This document shows positions 7,898 to 16,908 of a DNA stretch of 64,000 nt, piece after piece. Numbering within the stretch: position 1 is the stretch's first letter; each line of letters starts with the position of its first letter. Source of the DNA: Micromonospora sp. WMMD961 (lineage in GTDB: Bacteria > Actinomycetota > Actinomycetes > Mycobacteriales > Micromonosporaceae); the NCBI RefSeq assembly GCF_029626145.1, contig NZ_JARUBJ010000002.1, positions 836,501 to 900,500 of the forward strand, written 5' to 3'. A program made the translations under genes and the position numbers. The notes beneath the pieces are model-generated. The model was given only the letters and a program-made list of their open reading frames with translations. It did no database searches and was not told the origin of the DNA.

Positions 7898-9295
7898 TCA
7901 GGGCCGGAGGTTGACGATCCAGCCGTAGAGCCCGCACACCCAGAAGGCGAGCGGGACCAGCGCGATGATCAGCAGGATCTCGACGATGTCGAGGAGCCTG
8001 CCCCAGACCGGCGAGATGCGCTTGCCGGCAACGGTCAGGCCGTAGATCAAGCTGATCACCGCAGCCAGCACCAGGCCGCCGAGGACCAGACCGAGCCTGA
8101 CCGGCAGCGACCCGTCGGTGAAGGTCGCCGCAGCGGTCAGGCCCAGCCCCACGGTGCCGGCGAGCAGCACCGGGGCGCGCTGGGCCCGGCCCAGCAGCGG
8201 TCGGGCCCGCAGCAGCGACAACAGCGCCAGCACCAGGCACAACAGCACCGCCGCCAGCCGGCCGTCGACAGCCAGCACGAGTTGCGCGCCCAGTACCAGC
8301 AGCGCGACAGTCCACAACAGACCGGTCAGGAACTGGTCGGCACGTTCACTGCGCTGGAGCACCTGCCGGCCGTCCACCGACTCGGTGTCGGTCTTCAGGT
8401 CCTCCGGGCCGGTCGGGATCGACGGCACCGGCAACCGCGCCAGCCGGTAGGCCGTCATCGGCAGGGCCGGGACCACGCCGAACGCCACCGCGGCCACCAC
8501 CGCGGCGGCGGCCGGCGCGTCGAGGCCGAGGACCAGGCACAACAGCGCGCCGAGGCCGGTCGCGGCGCCCACTCCGATCGCGGCGAAGAAGAGGGGGTAC
8601 CGGTCACCGACCGCCAACACGGCAACGGCCCCGGCGACCACCGCGGCGGTCGCCGCCATCAGCACGTGCGGGCTGGCCAGGTCGGCCAGCGGCCGGTCGC
8701 CGGCGAGCAGCAGCAGACCGCCGGTGGCGGCGTGCGCCGAGCCGACGATGGCGAGCACCGCACCGGTCTGGCTGTCGCCGGCAGCTCTGGAGAGCACCGC
8801 CGCGCCGACCAGGAGTGCCACCGCGACCAGCAGGGCGGCCAGCGCACCCGGCAGGTGCGGTGGGCCGGCGAAGAGCGCGGCGAGTGCGCCGGCGCCGAAC
8901 GCCGCCGCCGCGAAGACCACCGCGAAGGACCGGGTCGCACCGGCCTGCCAGGCCCCGGGACGTTGGTTGGTAGCGGTGGCGACCGCGTCCACCACATCGT
9001 CGAAGACGATTTCCGGTGCGGCGGCGGACCGAGGGTTGAAGTAGAGCACCTCGCCGTCGCGGATGCTGAGCTGCGCAGCGGTACGGCCACCGTCCAGCGG
9101 AGCACCGCCCAACCGGGACAGAGCCCAGCCGCCGTGCCGCGCGCCCTCGTCGGCCAGGTCCTCGCCGGCGTAACGCAACAGGGTGGGGAGCAGGTCCGCA
9201 ATCGGCACGTCCGACGGCAGCGCCAGATCCATCCGGGTACGCGGAGCCACGATGGTGATCCGGCTCAGACCACCGGTCGCCGTCTTCGTCGCCAC
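7898..9295 (-). CDS. eccD: Type VII secretion integral membrane protein EccD
   Basis: 465 residues. Residues 1-95 form the cytoplasmic ubiquitin-like (YukD) domain: SRITIVAPRTRMDLALPSDV and DGEVLYFNPRSAA. From about residue 120 to the end there are some eleven transmembrane helices, the standard EccD topology; in ESX structures EccD dimers build the bulk of the membrane part of the complex. The GTG at 9295 has GGAGG 5 nt upstream. Divergent from eccC (166 bp) and convergent with eccE. Confidence 0.95.
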   Translation of the reverse strand: MATKTATGGLSRITIVAPRTRMDLALPSDVPIADLLPTLLRYAGEDLADEGARHGGWALSRLGGAPLDGGRTAAQLSIRDGEVLYFNPRSAAAPEIVFDDVVDAVATATNQRPGAWQAGATRSFAVVFAAAAFGAGALAALFAGPPHLPGALAALLVAVALLVGAAVLSRAAGDSQTGAVLAIVGSAHAATGGLLLLAGDRPLADLASPHVLMAATAAVVAGAVAVLAVGDRYPLFFAAIGVGAATGLGALLCLVLGLDAPAAAAVVAAVAFGVVPALPMTAYRLARLPVPSIPTGPEDLKTDTESVDGRQVLQRSERADQFLTGLLWTVALLVLGAQLVLAVDGRLAAVLLCLVLALLSLLRARPLLGRAQRAPVLLAGTVGLGLTAAATFTDGSLPVRLGLVLGGLVLAAVISLIYGLTVAGKRISPVWGRLLDIVEILLIIALVPLAFWVCGLYGWIVNLRP

Positions 9296-9461
9296 AGTGG
9301 CCTCCAGGTGTGCGTCTGCGATCGGCTGGCCGCGATGCTGCGGTCCGGGTCCACCGCGCCCACGGCAGATTACCTACGATGGCGGGCACGTACGATGCCC
9401 ACCCGCGGGCTCCGATCCGCGACGGCACGTCATCAGGGCCGCTTCTGGGGAGGAGACAGCC

Positions 9462-12400
9462 GTGAGCACGGTGGTGTTCCGCCGGCTCCCGCGTCAGCCG
9501 GGGCCGGCCCTACCTCGGGGCGAGGTGCTGCTGGAGTCGCCCCCCGAGCTGCCCGAGCCGACCCCCCGCGGCATGGGGCAACTGCTCATGATCCTGCCGA
9601 TGTTCTGCGGGGTCGGCGCGATGGCCTTCCTCTATGCCGGCAGGGGCGGCGGCATGATGACGTACGTCGCCGGCGGCCTCTTCGGCGTCTCGATGCTCGG
9701 CATGGCGATCGGCTCGCTGGCCAACAGCGGTGGCAAGGACAAGGCCGAGTTGAACGCCGACCGCCGCGACTACATGCGCTACCTGGCGCAGATGCGTAGG
9801 CGCACCCGGCGTGCCGCCGAGCAGCAGCGGGCCGCGATGGCCTGGCGGCACCCGGAGCCCGACGCGCTCTGGTCGATCGCCGCGTCCCGCCGGCTCTGGG
9901 AGCGGCGGATCACCGAGGACGACTTCGGCGAGACGAGGATCGCCCTCGGCCCGCAGCGACTGGCGGTCGAAATCGTCCCGCCGGAGACGAAACCGGTGGA
10001 GGACCTCGAGCCGATGAGCGCCATCGCGCTTCGCCGGTTCGTCCGCGCACACTCCACAGTGCCCGAGTTGCCGACCGCGCTGTCGTTGCGCGCGTTCAGC
10101 CGGGTGGTGCTGCGCGGCGACCGCGAGCCGGTGCTCAACCTGACCCGGGCGGCGCTCGGTCAACTGGCCACCTTCCACGCACCGGACGACCTGGTGGTCG
10201 CGGTGGTCGCCGCTCCGGACCGGCAGTCGTCGTGGGGCTGGGTGAAGTGGCTGCCCCACGCCCACCACAGCGCCCGTACGGACGCGGCCGGCGCGCGCCG
10301 GCTGGTCTTCGCCAGCCTGGCCGAGGCCGAGGCCGCGCTCGCCGGTGAGCTGGCGGCGCGACCCCGCTTCGCACCCGAGGCCAAGCCGCTGACCACCGCC
10401 GCGCACCTGGTCGTGGTCATCGACGGTGGCGAGGTCTCGCCGACCTGCCAGCTGGTGGGGCCAGGGTTGCTCGGCACGACCGTGATCGACCTGTCCGGCA
10501 CGGTGCCGCGCGACGCCGGCCGCTGGCTGCTCTGCCTCGACGTGGCCGACGGCAGCTCGCTCGACCTCGTCCGTGGCAGTTCGTCGTCGCCGTTGGGTCG
10601 ACCCGACCAGCTCAGCGCGGAGGCCGCCGAAGGGCTGGCCCGGCAGATCGCCCCCTACCGGCTGTCCCAGCAGCAGACCAGCAACGAGGAGCCGCTGGCC
10701 CGCAGCATGGAGCTACCGGACCTGCTCGGTGTGGGTGACGCCGCCACGGTGGACGTCCAGAACACCTGGCGTCCGCGCGGCCACCGGGACCGGCTGCGCA
10801 TCCCGCTCGGCGTCGGCCCGGACGGCAACGTGGTCGAGCTCGACTTCAAGGAGTCCGCGCACGAGGGCATGGGCCCGCACGGTCTGGTGATCGGCGCGAC
10901 CGGGTCCGGCAAGAGCGAGTTGCTCCGTACGGTGGTGGCCGCGCTGGCGGTGACCCACTCCTCGGAGGAGTTGAACTTCGTCCTGGTGGACTTCAAGGGC
11001 GGCGCGACGTTCGCCTCGTTGGAGGCGCTGCCGCACACCAGCGCGGTGATCACCAACCTGGCCGACGAGCTGCCGCTGGTCGACCGTATGCGGGACGCGC
11101 TCGCCGGCGAGATGGTGCGTCGGCAGGAGTTGCTGCGGGCGGCCGGAAACTACGTCTCGCGCTTCGAGTACGAGAAGGCCCGCGCGGCCGGCGAGCCGCT
11201 CGCCCCGATGCCCAGCCTGCTGATCATCTGCGACGAGTTCAGTGAGCTGCTCGCCGCCAAACCCGACTTCATCGACCTGTTCGTGATGATCGGCCGGCTC
11301 GGCCGGTCGCTCGGCGTGCACCTTCTGTTGGCCAGCCAGCGGCTCGAAGAGGGCAAGTTGCGTGGTCTGGACACGCACCTGTCGTACCGGATCGGTCTGC
11401 GTACCTTCTCCGCCGTGGAGAGCCGGATCGTGCTGGGCGTGCCGGACGCCTACGAGCTGCCGAACGCCCCCGGTCACGGCTACCTGAAGACCGACACCAG
11501 CACGATGCTGCGGTTCCGGGCCGCTTACGTGTCGGGGGCGTACCGGGCGCCGGGGCAGCAGGCGAGCGCCTCGCAGGCGTTGGTGCAGCGTCGGATCGTG
11601 CCGTACGGCCTCGACTTCGTTGCGGCCCAGCTTCCGCAGATGCCGGTGGCCGCCGCTCCGGAGCCGGAGCAACCGGCCGACGGCAAGGCCGTGGCGATGC
11701 TCGACGTGCTGATCGACCAGCTCAAGGGTCGAGGCCGCCCCGCCCACCAGGTGTGGCTGCCCCCGCTGGCCGATCCGCCGGGTCTGGGCGAGCTGCTCGG
11801 TGCGCTGGCCGTCGACCCGACCTACGGGTTGTGCACCGCGTCCTGGCCCGGGCGGGGGCGGCTGACCGTGCCGGTCGGTGTGGTGGACCGCCCGTACGAG
11901 CAGCGCCGTGACCCGATGATGGTCGAGCTGGCCGGTGCCGGCGGCAACGTGGTCATCGTCGGCCGTTCGCTGAGTGGCAAGAGCACCATGCTGCGTACGC
12001 TGCTCGCCTCGCTGGCCCTCACGCACACGCCGCGCGAGGTTCAGTTCTTCTGCCTGGACTTCGGCGGGGGCGCGCTGCGCAGCCTGGAGCGGCTCCCGCA
12101 CATGGCGGGGGTGGCCGGTCGACGAGACGTCGAGGCGGTACGCCGGACGGTGGCCGAGGTGGTGGCCGTCCTGGACGACCGGGAGACGCGCTTCGCCCAG
12201 CACGGCATCGACTCGGTGGCCAGCTACCGCCGTCGCCGGGCTGCCGGCGAGTTCGGCGACGACCCGTTCGGCGACGTGTTCCTGGTGGTGGACGGCTGGA
12301 ACACCCTGCGCCAGGAGTACGAGGAGCTGGAGCAGACCATCACCACGCTGGCCAACCGTGGCCTGGGTTTCGGCGTACACGTGGTGCTCACGGCCGTGCG

Positions 12401-13427
12401 GTGGGCGGAGATCCGGATCAACATGCGGGATCTGCTCGGCACCAAGCTGGAGTTGCGGCTCGGCGACGCGTCCGAGTCGGAGATCGATCGCCGGGCGGCG
12501 ACGAACGTGCCGGAGAAGTCGCCTGGTCGCGGCCTGACCCGGGACAAGCTGCACTTCCTCACCGCGATCTCGCGAATCGACGGTCGTCGGGACATCGACG
12601 ACCTCAGCGAGGCGTCGGTGTCCCTGGCCGGGCACGTGGCGGCGAACTGGCCGGGGCGCCCGGCGCCGAAGGTGCGGCTGTTGCCCCGCCGGCTGCCGGT
12701 GGACGAGTTGGCGCGGATCATCGACCGGTCGGCACCCGGTCTGCCGATCGGTGTCAACGAGTCGGCGCTCGCGCCGGTCTACCTGGATCTGGTCAACGAG
12801 CCGCACCTGACGGTCTTCGGTGACGCGGAGTGCGGCAAGACCAACCTGTTGCGGCTGATCGCCCGGGGCATCACCGAGCGGTACACACCGGCGCAGGCCC
12901 GCCTGGTGATCGCCGACTACCGGCGTGGTCTGCTGGGCGCGGTGGAGGGCGATCACCTGCTGGACTACGCCCCGTCCAACCAGGCGTTCGCGCAGGGGCT
13001 CGCCTCGATCCGCAGCGCGTTGTCCAACCGGCTACCCGGGCCGGACGTGACCACCGCCCAACTGCGTGACCGCAGCTGGTGGAAGGGCCCGGACCTGTAC
13101 ATCCTGGTCGACGACTACGACCTGGTCGCCTCCGGTGGCAGCAATCCGCTCAGCGCTCTGCAGGAGTTGCTGCCGCAGGCACGCGACATCGGTCTGCACC
13201 TGATCATCACGCGTCGGGTCGGCGGGGTGTCCCGGGCGCTCTACGAGCCGGTGCTGCAACGGTTGCGTGAGTTGGACTCCCCGGGGCTGCTGATGTCCGG
13301 TAACCGGGAGGAGGGCGCGGTCTTCGGGTCGCTGCGGCCGAGCCCGCAGCCACCGGGTCGAGGCACCCTGGTCCGGCGGCGGGACGGCCAGCAGCTGATC
13401 CAGACCGCGTGGGCCGAGCCGTCGTGA
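9462..13427 (+). CDS. eccC: Type VII secretion FtsK/SpoIIIE ATPase EccC
   Basis: 1321 residues, a single-chain EccC (not split into Ca/Cb). Two N-terminal transmembrane helices (about 38-59 and 64-86) precede a stalk/DUF region and three FtsK-like ATPase domains. Walker A motifs are GATGSGKS at 478-485, GRSLSGKS at 834-841 and GDAECGKT at 1120-1127. The first domain has a full Walker B (LLIICDEF), while the second and third carry VVDG and LVDD without the catalytic Glu, the usual degeneration of EccC domains 2 and 3. The C-terminal domain normally binds the YxxxD/E tail of the WXG100 cargo. The GTG at 9462 follows GGGGAGGAG. A longer in-frame reading back to 9183 overlaps eccD antisense and is rejected. 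Confidence 0.96.
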   Translation: MSTVVFRRLPRQPGPALPRGEVLLESPPELPEPTPRGMGQLLMILPMFCGVGAMAFLYAGRGGGMMTYVAGGLFGVSMLGMAIGSLANSGGKDKAELNADRRDYMRYLAQMRRRTRRAAEQQRAAMAWRHPEPDALWSIAASRRLWERRITEDDFGETRIALGPQRLAVEIVPPETKPVEDLEPMSAIALRRFVRAHSTVPELPTALSLRAFSRVVLRGDREPVLNLTRAALGQLATFHAPDDLVVAVVAAPDRQSSWGWVKWLPHAHHSARTDAAGARRLVFASLAEAEAALAGELAARPRFAPEAKPLTTAAHLVVVIDGGEVSPTCQLVGPGLLGTTVIDLSGTVPRDAGRWLLCLDVADGSSLDLVRGSSSSPLGRPDQLSAEAAEGLARQIAPYRLSQQQTSNEEPLARSMELPDLLGVGDAATVDVQNTWRPRGHRDRLRIPLGVGPDGNVVELDFKESAHEGMGPHGLVIGATGSGKSELLRTVVAALAVTHSSEELNFVLVDFKGGATFASLEALPHTSAVITNLADELPLVDRMRDALAGEMVRRQELLRAAGNYVSRFEYEKARAAGEPLAPMPSLLIICDEFSELLAAKPDFIDLFVMIGRLGRSLGVHLLLASQRLEEGKLRGLDTHLSYRIGLRTFSAVESRIVLGVPDAYELPNAPGHGYLKTDTSTMLRFRAAYVSGAYRAPGQQASASQALVQRRIVPYGLDFVAAQLPQMPVAAAPEPEQPADGKAVAMLDVLIDQLKGRGRPAHQVWLPPLADPPGLGELLGALAVDPTYGLCTASWPGRGRLTVPVGVVDRPYEQRRDPMMVELAGAGGNVVIVGRSLSGKSTMLRTLLASLALTHTPREVQFFCLDFGGGALRSLERLPHMAGVAGRRDVEAVRRTVAEVVAVLDDRETRFAQHGIDSVASYRRRRAAGEFGDDPFGDVFLVVDGWNTLRQEYEELEQTITTLANRGLGFGVHVVLTAVRWAEIRINMRDLLGTKLELRLGDASESEIDRRAATNVPEKSPGRGLTRDKLHFLTAISRIDGRRDIDDLSEASVSLAGHVAANWPGRPAPKVRLLPRRLPVDELARIIDRSAPGLPIGVNESALAPVYLDLVNEPHLTVFGDAECGKTNLLRLIARGITERYTPAQARLVIADYRRGLLGAVEGDHLLDYAPSNQAFAQGLASIRSALSNRLPGPDVTTAQLRDRSWWKGPDLYILVDDYDLVASGGSNPLSALQELLPQARDIGLHLIITRRVGGVSRALYEPVLQRLRELDSPGLLMSGNREEGAVFGSLRPSPQPPGRGTLVRRRDGQQLIQTAWAEPS

Positions 13428-13632
13428 CGGGCATCGGTCTTCGGTAGGGCGTCCTGGGCCGCCTCGGTCCGATTCACCACCATCCATCGGACGTCGGTGG
13501 TCAGGGCTGCGAGGGCTGGTCGGCTTCCGCTACGGTCTTCACTGGAGTGTCCGTCGGTGGGGTGTTGCTGCCTTGCCGCGGGGGAGGGGTGCGGCGGAGC
13601 CGCCACCACAAAATGACGGAAGGGTGTGAAGC

Positions 13633-13941
13633 ATGGCGTTCGAGGTCGAAGCAGCGACTCTGCATACCGCCGCGAGTGACGTGCGGTCCACGCGCAGCGA
13701 GGTTGACGGCGAGCTGAAGAAGCTGTGGAACGTGGTCGACGACCTGGCAATGGCGTGGAAGGGCCAGGCGTCCACGGGCTTCCAGTCGCTGATGACGCGT
13801 TGGAGCGAAGACACCAGCAAGCTGCTGACGGCGATGGACAACATCGCCGATCTGCTCGACAAGTCGGGTACGACGCACCAGGTCAACGACGAAGAGCAGC
13901 AGCAGATGCTGGACAAGTTCCACTCTGCTCTCAACCCGTGA
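13633..13941 (+). CDS. WXG100 family protein, EsxB-like
   Basis: 102 residues, two helices joined by the W42-K-G44 turn (AMAWKGQAS), the diagnostic WXG motif. It lacks a YxxxD/E signal in its tail (ending DKFHSALNP), so by the mycobacterial rule it would be carried by its partner. It is 205 bp downstream of eccC and 25 bp upstream of the second WXG100 gene, the classical esxBA pair. The ATG at 13633 has GGAAGGG upstream. The pair presumably forms the secreted heterodimer of this ESX system. Confidence 0.92.
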   Translation: MAFEVEAATLHTAASDVRSTRSEVDGELKKLWNVVDDLAMAWKGQASTGFQSLMTRWSEDTSKLLTAMDNIADLLDKSGTTHQVNDEEQQQMLDKFHSALNP

Positions 13942-13966
13942 TCCGCAGCCAGCAGAGGAGGAAATC

Positions 13967-14245
13967 GTGACGATCAAAGTTGACTATGCGGTCCTCGAGA
14001 GCAGCAACCAGCAGATGCAGGCCATCTCGAAGACCCTTGAGGAAAAGCTCGACACGCTGCGGGCCATGCTGACCAAGCTGCACTGGGACGGCGAGGACCG
14101 GGTTGCCTACGAGGCGCACCAGGCGAAGTGGGATGCGGCGGTGCAGGACATCAACCGGATCCTGAACGAGATCGGTGGTGCCGTCGGCATCGCGCGGGAA
14201 AACTACCTCACCACCGAGATGAGCAACTCGAAGGTGTGGGGCTGA
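13967..14245 (+). CDS. WXG100 family protein, EsxA-like, with YxxxE export tail
   Basis: 92 residues. The helix-turn-helix hairpin has W40-D-G42 at its turn, and the C-terminal segment ARENYLTTEMSNSK contains Y80-L-T-T-E84, the type VII secretion signal that docks to EccC. So this member of the pair carries the signal while its upstream neighbour has none. The GTG at 13967 is preceded by AGAGGAGGAA, one of the strongest ribosome sites in the window, in keeping with high expression. A hairpin terminator lies just after it. Confidence 0.92.
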   Translation: MTIKVDYAVLESSNQQMQAISKTLEEKLDTLRAMLTKLHWDGEDRVAYEAHQAKWDAAVQDINRILNEIGGAVGIARENYLTTEMSNSKVWG

Positions 14246-14260
14246 GCGGTTCGCTGGTGT

Positions 14261-14300
14261 GGCTCCGGTCCGGTCGACCCGGGCCGGAGCCGCATTGTTT
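14261..14300. terminator. Hairpin terminator between esxA-like and mycP (convergent)
   Basis: A 13-bp stem, GGCTCCGGTCCGG at 14261-14273 with CCGGGCCGGAGCC at 14279-14291 (one G-U pair) and a short loop, followed on the plus strand by a T-rich GCATTGTTTC. It lies between two convergent genes and can serve both. Confidence 0.65.
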
Positions 14301-14332
14301 CTGGCCCCGGCGAGGTGCTGCGGACCGGCGGG

Positions 14333-15565
14333 TCAACCGGCTGTCGGTGCGTCGCTGCGTCGGCCCGGGCGCCAACCGCGCCGGCGGCCCCGGGTGACGA
14401 TCGGCCGTCCGATCAGCAGCAGCACGGCGATCAGTCCGCCGATCAGTGCGGTCCAGATCGCGGCGCCACGTTGCCAACGCAGCGGGTCGTCCTGCGTCAT
14501 CGGCATGGGGATCGCGCTGACGGGCGGGTTCGTCCGGGTGCCCAGCAGACTCGACACCGCCCGGTACGGGTTGATCATGCCGTAGCCGATGTCGGCGTTG
14601 TGGCCTTCCGGTGGGTTGTCGGCGGTGCGTTCCAGCCGTTCGGCGACCTGTTGCGGGCTGAGGTCGGGGTAGGCGGCCCGGACCAGCGCGGCCGCACCCG
14701 AGACGTACGCGGCGGCGTAACTGGTGCCGCCGTTCGGCTCGGCGCGGTAGCCGGCCCCGCGTGGTGCCGGCCCGATGATGTTCAACCCTGGCGCGGCGAT
14801 GTCGACGTAGTCGCCGCTGATCGAGGTGCCGACGTGCCCGCCCGCCTCGTCGACCCCACCGACCGCCAGCACCCCGGGGTACGCGGCCGGATAACCCGGC
14901 CTGCTCTGCTGCCCCTCCTCCTGGTTGCCGGCGGCAGCGACCAGCACCACCCGCTCGGCCAGTGCCCGTTCGACGGCGGCGGTGAGTTCCGGGCCGGGAA
15001 TGGTCGTCAGGGACAGGTTGATCACGTCGGCGCCCTGCTCGACCGCCCAGTCGATCGCGGCGGCGATCTGCTTGGGAAGCTGCGGGTCGTCGGTGTCCCT
15101 GAGGTCCGGCAGGACCCGGATGGGGAGGATGCGGGCGGCTGGGGCGATGCCGCTGAACGGGACGCCAGTGCCCTCCCGGCCCGCGATGATGCCGGCGATC
15201 ATCGTGCCGTGCCCGACGAGGTCGCACTGGCCCTTGTTGGCCGGCAGACCGTTGAAGTCGCGACCTTCGAGCACCTGGCCGCTGAGCAGGGGGTGGGTTG
15301 CGGAGACGCCGGAGTCGATCACGGCTACCGTCACTCCGGCGCCCCGGGACAGCGGCCACGCCGAGGACGGTTCGAGCCGCCGCAGTGCCCACGGTGTCTC
15401 TGCCAGACCCTCCTCGCCCTCGGGACCGCAGCTGGAGGGTGCGGCGTTGGCCGGGGGCGGTGCCACCATGCCGGTGCCGAGCAGCACCGCCAGTATTCCA
15501 CTGAGGACCGCGAGGGTGGTGTGGCGGGACGCGGGGGTCGCGCTCGACGGCGGGCATTCGCGCAC
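14333..15565 (-). CDS. mycP: Mycosin, membrane-anchored subtilisin-like protease (MycP)
   Basis: 410 residues. A signal peptide (about 1-42) leads into an S8 subtilisin domain with catalytic Asp84 (VAVIDSG), His119 (GHGTMIAG), oxyanion Asn214 (AAGN) and Ser282 (GGTSYAAA). Ser/Gly-rich loops and a C-terminal transmembrane helix (about 371-389, AIWTALIGGLIAVLLLIG) with a basic cytoplasmic tail complete the mycosin architecture. Mycosins cap the ESX complex on the outer face and are needed for its stability; some also cleave Esp substrates. The GTG at 15565 was kept as the only start upstream of the signal peptide; its ribosome site is weak. It is convergent with the WXG100 pair and closes the ESX locus. 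Confidence 0.95.
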   Translation of the reverse strand: MRECPPSSATPASRHTTLAVLSGILAVLLGTGMVAPPPANAAPSSCGPEGEEGLAETPWALRRLEPSSAWPLSRGAGVTVAVIDSGVSATHPLLSGQVLEGRDFNGLPANKGQCDLVGHGTMIAGIIAGREGTGVPFSGIAPAARILPIRVLPDLRDTDDPQLPKQIAAAIDWAVEQGADVINLSLTTIPGPELTAAVERALAERVVLVAAAGNQEEGQQSRPGYPAAYPGVLAVGGVDEAGGHVGTSISGDYVDIAAPGLNIIGPAPRGAGYRAEPNGGTSYAAAYVSGAAALVRAAYPDLSPQQVAERLERTADNPPEGHNADIGYGMINPYRAVSSLLGTRTNPPVSAIPMPMTQDDPLRWQRGAAIWTALIGGLIAVLLLIGRPIVTRGRRRGWRPGRRSDAPTAG

Positions 15566-15615
15566 CCGCAGAGATTACCGCTGTGCCCGTCCGGGCAACG
15601 GCCCGGCGACGAGAG

Positions 15616-15942
15616 TCAGGCCGGGGAGCCGACGTCGGCGGTCGGCGTATCGGCGAACAGTGCGAGCAGCGCGCCGACCTGGCGGTCGGCTTCGGCGGGA
15701 TGCCGGAACCGGCCGGCCGGGTTGAGGGTGTATTCGTTGCGCCGTCCGACGCGGGTGCGGTGCAGGTATCCGTCCGCCTCCAGGTCGGCGACGATCGCCT
15801 GCGCGGCGCGCTCGGTCACCCCGACCTCGGCGGCGACATCCCGCAGTCGGGCGGTGGGGTCGCGGGCGATGGCCAGCAGAACGTGGCCGTGGTTGGTGAG
15901 GAACGTCCAGTTCCGCCCGCTGCCGGCCGACGTGTTCGCCAT
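15616..15942 (-). CDS. Small winged-helix transcriptional regulator (MarR/ArsR-like)
   Basis: 108 residues. NHGHVLLAIARDPTARLRDVA followed by EVGVTERAAQAIVADLEADG is a helix-turn-helix with a wing strand YLHRTRVGRRNEYTLN, as in small MarR- or DUF24/ArsR-like regulators without a ligand domain. The tail (81-102) is a dimerisation helix. It stands 50 bp downstream of the mycP start on the same strand and 197 bp from the carbonic anhydrase, which is divergent, so that enzyme is a possible target. A relatively AT-rich stretch at 16009-16030 could hold its promoter. Regulatory target unproven. Confidence 0.75.
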   Translation of the reverse strand: MANTSAGSGRNWTFLTNHGHVLLAIARDPTARLRDVAAEVGVTERAAQAIVADLEADGYLHRTRVGRRNEYTLNPAGRFRHPAEADRQVGALLALFADTPTADVGSPA

Positions 15943-16138
15943 CGTGTGACCGCCTCTCCGGATGCCGCTCTCGTAGCGTCGCCCACGGGTCGTGTCGGGG
16001 TCAACGTATGAAATCTATATCACGCATCCCTTGACGCGTCTTTCGGTGCGTGTGACGGTGGACCCCGAGCCAGCGCTCGCCGCCGGCCCGCCTGAAGCCG
16101 TTTGACCAGGTCAGATGCGTCGAGACGAGGTGCGGGGA

Positions 16139-16852
16139 ATGAGTCATTCCGGAACGATCGGCGGGCAGCCAGGGCTGCAGCGGACCACCGACCGGGCACC
16201 CGCGCTGAGCGAGCCGGTCCGGGCGTACGCCGAGTTGGTCGCCGGTAACCGGCGCTTCGTCGACGGTGCCCCTCGCCACCCGAACCAGGACGCCGGGCGC
16301 CGGGCCGCCGTGGCCGACGGGCAGCACCCGTTCGCGGTGATCGTCGGCTGTTCCGACTCCCGCCTGGCCGCCGAGATCATCTTCGATCGCGGGCTGGGTG
16401 ATCTGTTCGTGGTCCGTACCGCCGGCCACACCGCCGGCCCGGAGGTGCTCGGCAGCGTGGAGTACGCGGTGACTGTGCTCGGCACCCCGCTGGTGGTGGT
16501 GCTCGGACACGACTCGTGCGGCGCGGTGCAGGCGGCCCGGGAGTCCGCAGCGACCGGCACCCGACCGCCGGGCCACCTGCCCGCGGTGGTCGACGCCGTG
16601 CTGCCCAGTCTGCGCCGGGCCGAGGCCGAGGGTGTGCAGGACATCGACGGCATCGTGGACATCCACATCGCACAGACCGTCGAGACCCTGCTCGGGCAGT
16701 CGCCCGTGCTGGCCGACGAGGTGGCGCAGGGGCGGTGCGCGGTAGTGGGTGTGTCGTACCGGCTCGCCGCTGGAGAGGCACGCCCGGTGGCCGCGGTGCC
16801 GGCCGGCTTCACGACCCTCGCCACCGACCCGGCCGCGCCTGCCGCCGCCTGA
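16139..16852 (+). CDS. Beta-class carbonic anhydrase
   Basis: 237 residues. Zinc ligands Cys71 (in CSDSR, with Asp73-Arg75 dyad), His124 and Cys127 (GHDSCG) are intact, and the DRGLGDLFVVRTAGH segment is standard for beta-carbonic anhydrases, which interconvert CO2 and bicarbonate in the cytoplasm. The ATG at 16139 was preferred to an in-frame ATG at 16115 because GAGG lies 9 nt upstream of it. Some actinobacterial relatives carry an N-terminal signal, but none is visible here. Divergent from the winged-helix regulator; ends in a bidirectional terminator. Confidence 0.92.
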   Translation: MSHSGTIGGQPGLQRTTDRAPALSEPVRAYAELVAGNRRFVDGAPRHPNQDAGRRAAVADGQHPFAVIVGCSDSRLAAEIIFDRGLGDLFVVRTAGHTAGPEVLGSVEYAVTVLGTPLVVVLGHDSCGAVQAARESAATGTRPPGHLPAVVDAVLPSLRRAEAEGVQDIDGIVDIHIAQTVETLLGQSPVLADEVAQGRCAVVGVSYRLAAGEARPVAAVPAGFTTLATDPAAPAAA

Positions 16853-16897
16853 CGCGACGAGGGCCGCCCCGCGAAGCGGAACGGCCCTCGCGTCGAG
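16853..16897. terminator. Bidirectional hairpin terminator between carbonic anhydrase and coiled-coil protein genes
   Basis: GAGGGCCG at 16859-16866 pairs with CGGCCCTC at 16882-16889, extended imperfectly by CGAC/GTCG on the outside. It is centred between two convergent stop codons. Confidence 0.65.
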
Positions 16898-16908
16898 GAT
16901 CCGGCGGG

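Noticed and set aside
10713..12956. 747-codon open frame on the minus strand across eccC
   Set aside because: It is an antisense shadow of the eccC coding sequence created by GC-rich third positions; it has no protein motifs.
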